Origin: Ephydatia muelleri
Taxonomy: Eukaryota; Porifera; Demospongiae; Spongillida; Spongillidae
NCBI GenBank assembly: GCA_013339895.1
Contig: JABACO010000020.1
Location: 2,993,171 to 3,057,170, forward strand
Length of the DNA stretch: 64,000 nucleotides
Reading direction: 5' to 3'
Position 1 is the first letter of the stretch. Each line of letters opens with the position of its first letter. Shown here in pieces: positions 58,111 to 64,000 of this stretch. Below the pieces are notes generated by a model, which had not been told where the DNA came from, ran no database searches, and saw only the letters and a list, made by a program, of their open reading frames with translations. Position numbers and translations under genes: made by a program.

Positions 58111-58344
58111 TAAAGGCGTGTGTCGCCGAATTTTCTGAAGTGGTGTTCAAACGCCTTGAAAATCGCCATTTTTGTTGGTTATTTCGCGCGTACTTATCCC
58201 TGGTGCAGAAGGTAGGGTCATATGGAAAGGTAAAAAGTTATGTTTATATATCGTGTATCATGTTTTCCTGTTCTCTGAAGGGTTTAGAGCTGCAGCTAGT
58301 TGTCAACTGCCTGCATGGCATGGCCCATGCGTACACCCGTACAC

Positions 58345-61300
58345 CTAGCTAACGGATGATGACGAAGACACCTCAATAAATGATGTGCACCGTTTGAAGA
58401 CGTATGTGAGTGAGGAATAAAATTTTTTTTTCTTCTTTTGTGGAGGGGGGACGGCAGCTAAAACTTGTGGGGAAACACTTATTAAATGTTCTTTGACAAT
58501 GCACTGCAAATGCTTTACTTTGTCAGTAACTGCTGTGTATGCCAAGCCAAGTCGTGTAAACTTGGCATGGACTCAGCCCCCTGTTCGCCTAGGAGGCCAA
58601 ATCCAACGTGCGTAGAATTAGCCCATGTAGTAGCATGATCCTCCAGGATATGCATCTTAATGGGGACTGTTGCCTCTGGGAAGGACTTCCGGAAGTACGC
58701 CATGAACTGTTCAATGGCTTGTTCTGTAGAAATCTATTATATGTATGGTCTTGAGTTCAAATGAAATCATAAAATGATACTCACCTAGAGCAAAAGTTTG
58801 TGCCTCATCAATGAAATTTTGGTCATATATGTTGTGGCAGCTAGCAAACATGCAAAATGTATTGACCAGAATGTCGGTACGCTGTTGTAGCTCTGCAACG
58901 CAATGGGGCAATCTTTTTTGTGCAGTTTGAACCAGTGATTTGCACAGTGTCTGGATGTTAGATAGCTGCAAAGTGAAGTAGTCGCATGATTACTACTTGT
59001 AAAGTTAAATGTTTAGTACCTTTAGAGTCTTGTGTACATGATTGCCCACAAAGGCACCTCCAAAATATTGCTGGTGATGTACTCCTATGGACTGCAGTGC
59101 AGAGTCCAGCTCCTTAACAAAGGGACCGTCTTTGATCGAAAATCCCTTCTTCACTGTGGCTGTGCAGTTGGCTACATCTGTTTCCTAGTGTGATTGGTGT
59201 GTCAATACACATTTTATACTGCATGCATGGCTTACAAGTTGTTTGAGAGATTTCATCTTGTCTTCACATTGCTTGAAGAAATTCACAGTGACTGGATCAT
59301 TCTCCCCAACAACTAGTGATACATATGTTGCGATTTGCTGCGACAAATCATATGACTCCTGGGCTTGCTCCAACTCTGCTGTAGCATCCGAAGCCTTTGC
59401 AGCTCATGGCTGTATTTGGAGAAGCTGGAGTGGGTATCCTCTCTTGAGTGCAGAGCCAGCTCAAGGTCAAGGGTATGACACTCGTCTTCAAGCAACCCAT
59501 AAATCTTGGTAAAGATGCCCAAAGTAATGTGAAGACCAGGTGGGCATACCTAGCATGTGTGTGTGCGAGCATGTGCATGATCATACAAAACAGTTCTTGG
59601 CAAATTCATTTATACTTACTTGTGAAATGGGGATGTTGAAAATAGGCTCTGAAATGCAGTTATAGAAGTGTTGTGCCTGTTTCTTGCTAACGCCTGAAGC
59701 AATGTAGTGCTGATGGTCAGCACTGATAGTTTCAAATGTTCTGGGTGGAGGTGGTCCTCTGACTGAGAGAGGTGTTACTAAGTTCTGATGGTGGGCCAAG
59801 CAATGCAAACATGGGTAGCATCCTATAAGAAAGGTGCAATGTTTGTACACTTTGTTTAGTACCCATGCACTTAGTCACATACCACTTGCTCCTGACAGCC
59901 CATACATTCTAGTAATGAACTCGTAGTCTCCACACATGAACAGCCTGAGTGTGTATTGCCTGTTGGTTTAATGTTCATTTTTTAAATCATTTGATATTAA
60001 CTTTTACTACCTCCATTTCATTCCTTGCAGATGTGCAACTTGATCTTTATAACAGTCAAGTGCTATGTGGAGGTTGGTAACAGTGTCGCCCGCTTCAAAG
60101 CAGCAAAACACGCAGGTGTTGTGAACGGAGTTAGGCGCTGGAACATTTACAATCTGAAAGTTCATCTTGTACGAACTGCCTCCTTTGTCCCCTCCTATTT
60201 TTAGCCACATCTCACTGGCAGGGATGACCCCATTATGCCAGGTAAGTCGTCCTGTCCTGCATTGGGTTAAAAATTATTTTGCAAGGTTTATGCCTCGACC
60301 TCCTAATTAACCTTTCATTCTCTTCCAAGAGGTCAACAACCTTCTGAACCAGATCTGGAATATAAACCAGAGGAGCTCCCCTAAGCTCTTCACCACCAGA
60401 TGAGGAGATGAAAAAAGAGCCATCTCTCCTTTCAAGTTGTCGCCCACAATTTGCCTGCAAATGTTGCGCATCCGCTGCTCCCCAGCTAGAGATACTCGGG
60501 ACGCTTTCAGCCACCTGGACAAGTAATGCATATGTAGGTTATTTGTATAGTTTTTGTGTAATGCTTTACCATCTAAGTTGTCTCAAACCATTCCAGGGAA
60601 TAGCCATGCCGACTTTTATGGCCAATACTTGGACAGAGTCGATTGCAATGTTAGTGATGCCTGCCTTCTGCAATAGAGACATCTTCTCTTTGTCACTCAA
60701 AGTGAGTCCATCAGGGCAGATGGCTCTCCTCCACTGATGATGCTTCTGGCTGTCTGTATCTCTGCACGCCTCATCTTCACAGTCTTGGAACAAGCAGCAG
60801 AGGTCAGGTGGCAGGCTTTGGTCACATGCATGAATGTCATTGGCTACAAGGTATGGTTTAGTTGTCATAACAATGTAAGTGAGATTGAATACACTTCTGT
60901 TCCTCCTGTAGGCAGTTGTATTATGCCTGCTTGATCGGGGCTGGTGGAGATGGCCCTCTTCAGCAGTGCGGCTGCCTCTCTCTCCTCACCAGCAGTGAGA
61001 TATGGTGTGCACTCATGCCCATCATAACAGCCAGCCTTCATATCCCTGTGGCACCCCACACATTGTACCAGTACATCCTTCAACAAGAGCAATACAGCAT
61101 TTGGTGCTGGTCTTATCTCAGTGGGTACCAAGGAGCTATCCTCCGAGCAGAAAGGACACACTGGGGTTGATGCTGCTACTCGCTCCACAACACAACTGGT
61201 ACAGGCCAGCTGACGACATGGCAGTTCAAGGGGCTGTTTGAAAATATTTGAACACACCATACACTTCAACTCCTTCAGGACTGTGGCACTGTTTTGGCTT

Positions 61301-61458
61301 GCCAGTGGTGGGTATGGCTCACTTGAGAAGATTGGAGGAGGGGCAATCTTCCAAAGATGGGCAATTAAATTGTTCGGTGTGAGGCCAGGTTGACGACCTC
61401 TGCCAACTGTATGCTTCCTAACATGACCTTTTGCATTGATGCTGAAATGCTCACACAC
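58345..61458 (-). mobile_element. RING/RAG1-like (N-RAG type) transposase gene, better copy 2
   Basis: About twelve exon-like blocks with GT-AG (one GC-AG) borders read downward from 61458. The N-terminus holds a RING finger (CMVC, LPCRQLACTSC, CPFC) and a second Cys/His pair (CVGCHRDMKAGC). Then ANDIHACD, LLQKAGITN, YKMNFQIVNV, CGDYEFITRMYGLSGASG, CYPCLHCLAHH, PRTFETISADH, CPPGLHITLGIF, GLLEDECHTLDLEL, a coiled segment, KMHILEDHATTW and GFGLLGEQGAES. GDYEF and the Glu of GEQGAES are candidate catalytic acidic residues. RING plus downstream zinc pair plus a DDE-like core is the domain order of RAG1; the RING part resembles the N-RAG elements described in molluscs. A relationship of the core to RAG1/Transib is suggestive, not shown. 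At least three frame changes, and the first exon seen in copy 1 is missing, so it is probably inactive, although sequencing error at homopolymers cannot be excluded. Confidence 0.7.
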
Positions 61459-61513
61459 CTGTGGTATGATTTATACTAATGATGTTGCATAGAAGCATAT
61501 CCCTGTAGTATAT

Positions 61514-61930
61514 GGGACAGTTTCCGCGAAAATTGCCCCACGGATATATTATAAAATGTTATAAAAATGCATCGCGGGTGAATCGCTATAACGTCCCAAC
61601 GGTTAACGCTATCGACCTCCTATTTTCAACACTTCATACTACACCATTTCACTACGGAGAAACTTATTTTGGGGCCTTGCACTAGTTCCTTGCTGATGCT
61701 ACGAAGTCCGATACCCCATGGGGTTCAAAACCGTCACATCTTCAGCTAGGAGAGTTTAAATCGCTTCAAATTCCGTATGTACATACAGGGGTCCTGTTGC
61801 TATTGATGTGTTCAGTTCGTTAATTTTTACTCTATCCGTCACGGAGATACAGCTGTGCAAAGTTAATGCACATTTCCCGCTCGATTGCACCATTTTTGCA
61901 TGCAACCCGTGTTCCATTCTCCCAATCCAC
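61514..61930 (+). repeat. Half copy of the foldback MITE family
   Basis: Starts with the same GGGACAGTTTCCGCG end as the MITE at 5578, continues through its whole arm and then through the inner blocks seen only in the 104-747 palindrome (CCGATACCCCATGGGGTTC, GGAGATACAGCTGTGC). The opposite arm is absent. This copy ties the short and long forms into one family. It lies immediately upstream of RAG1-like copy 2. Confidence 0.8.
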
Positions 61931-62631
<701 letters not shown>

Positions 62632-62899
62632 ATGTACAGCATACTTGCACACACCAGTTATACATGTGGCAAACAATACACCTGTCTGATGATGGTGCAA
62701 ACACTTTCACTCACAAACATTGTCACATGCACATGTATTCTATTCAATTCAACTGTACTTGTGCTTGCCTGTACAGACCACTGATTCTATGTAAATTTGT
62801 GTACCAAGCTTTCTGTACATGTATCGTGTCTCCAAGGATTGAATACATTGTGTCCCCATCTGGTATTCTAAATGTACACAAACATTGCACACTTGCACA

Positions 62900-64000
62900 C
62901 ACACACCACTGTATAAATGTGGCATTACACATGCAAAAAACGCTCACACACAACATATAGATACACAGACACACACATGACATACACCCACAAACACACA
63001 CACACAACATATAGATACACAGACACACACATGACATACACCCACAAACACACACATACGGACACGGACACACAGGTACACATGGACACACACACAGACA
63101 CACACACACAGACACACACACACAGACACACACACATAGACACACACACAACATACACACAGACACACACACACAGAGACACACACACACAGACACATAC
63201 ACAGACGCACACACACACAGACACACAGACACACACACACATAGACACACACACAACATACACACAGACACACACACAGACACACACAGACACACACACA
63301 CACAGACGCACACACACAGACACACAGACACACACACACAGACACTCACACAGACACATACACACAGACACATACACACAGACACATGCAGGCATGCACA
63401 GACACACACACACAGACGCACACACAGACACACACACACAGGCACGCATAGACCCACACAACACACTCTGACACGACAGACACATACACAGACACAGACA
63501 CACACAGACATGCACAGAGACACACACACAGACATGCACATGAAATACACAGACACACACACGACATACACACAGACTCATACACAACAGACAGACACAC
63601 AGACGTGGGCACACATGGACACACAAGCATAGACACACACATGCACAGACACACACATGCAGACGCACACACATGCACAGACACACACACGCACACACAA
63701 GATACACACATGCCATACACACACAACAGACACAGACACACAAGCACACAAAGACACACACACGAAATACACAAACACACCTACAGACACACACATGAAA
63801 TACACAGATACGCACACAGATACGCACACAGACATACATGCACACAGACTCATACACATATAGACACACACACGAAATAGACACACACAGAGACACACAT
63901 GCACACACATGGACACACAGATACACACACGACATGGACACACAGATACACACACGACATACACACAGACACACACATATACAGACACACATGTAGCTAC
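62900..64000. repeat. Degenerate CACACAGA satellite
   Basis: About 1.1 kb of CA-rich sequence broken by GACA, ATGC and CATA variants, with local higher-order duplication (the 62945-62998 and 63003-63058 blocks repeat). Continues to the window edge. Open frames are artefacts. Confidence 0.95.

Overview
This is eukaryotic, animal-type DNA. Genes are split by spliceosomal introns (several only 30-70 nt), neighbouring genes sometimes share short divergent promoters, and there is much simple-sequence and tandem repeat plus dispersed transposon debris. Recognisable genes are metazoan: a CYP46A-type cytochrome P450, a retinoid-inducible serine carboxypeptidase (SCPEP1), Chibby (CBY1) and the spindle-assembly factor ZNF207/BuGZ. 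The abundance of RING/RAG1-like transposase relatives, short introns and a two-domain jacalin-type lectin suggest a marine invertebrate, perhaps a sponge, but the species cannot be fixed from the sequence alone.

Layout. 0-9.2 kb: a foldback element with a 644-bp near-perfect palindrome, a complete 15-exon P450 gene on the minus strand (with a 250-bp palindromic MITE in its first intron), then a broken duplicate of the last five P450 exons. 9.5-13.2 kb: a fossil integrase plus Ulp1-like protease element of Ginger/KRBA2 type. 13.87-15.06 kb: one arm of a 1.2-kb inverted duplication whose partner lies at 56.48-57.66 kb beside an assembly gap. 15.2-28.2 kb: three tandem minus-strand paralogues of an unrecognised type I membrane protein family, each with a signal-peptide exon ending in phase 1, one large ectodomain plus transmembrane exon, and a divergent cytoplasmic tail; a reverse-transcriptase fossil sits between the first two. 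The second and third share a roughly 525-bp near-identical block inside otherwise diverged ectodomains, which looks like gene conversion. 28.2-33.5 kb: SCPEP1 (12 exons), with introns swollen by CA, GGGAGA and minisatellite arrays. 33.65-34.13 kb: CBY1, head to head with SCPEP1. 35.5-36.2 kb: a small three-exon gene, head to head with ZNF207 (36.3-44.2 kb), which contains a likely 7-nt microexon and three large intronic minisatellites. 45.4-46.3 kb: an intronless jacalin-type lectin gene.

47.8-61.9 kb is transposon-rich: two copies of a RING-finger, RAG1-like (N-RAG type) transposase gene in opposite orientation, a broken THAP plus DDE transposon of ISL2EU type, a 1000-N gap, hairpin clusters and a half copy of the foldback MITE. 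62.4-64.0 kb is almost entirely CA-type repeat.

The intact host genes do not form one pathway. The most interesting unit is the tandem membrane-protein family: variable glycosylated ectodomains, one anchored helix, divergent tails and gene conversion are features expected of a diversifying surface-receptor family. A function in recognition is inference only.
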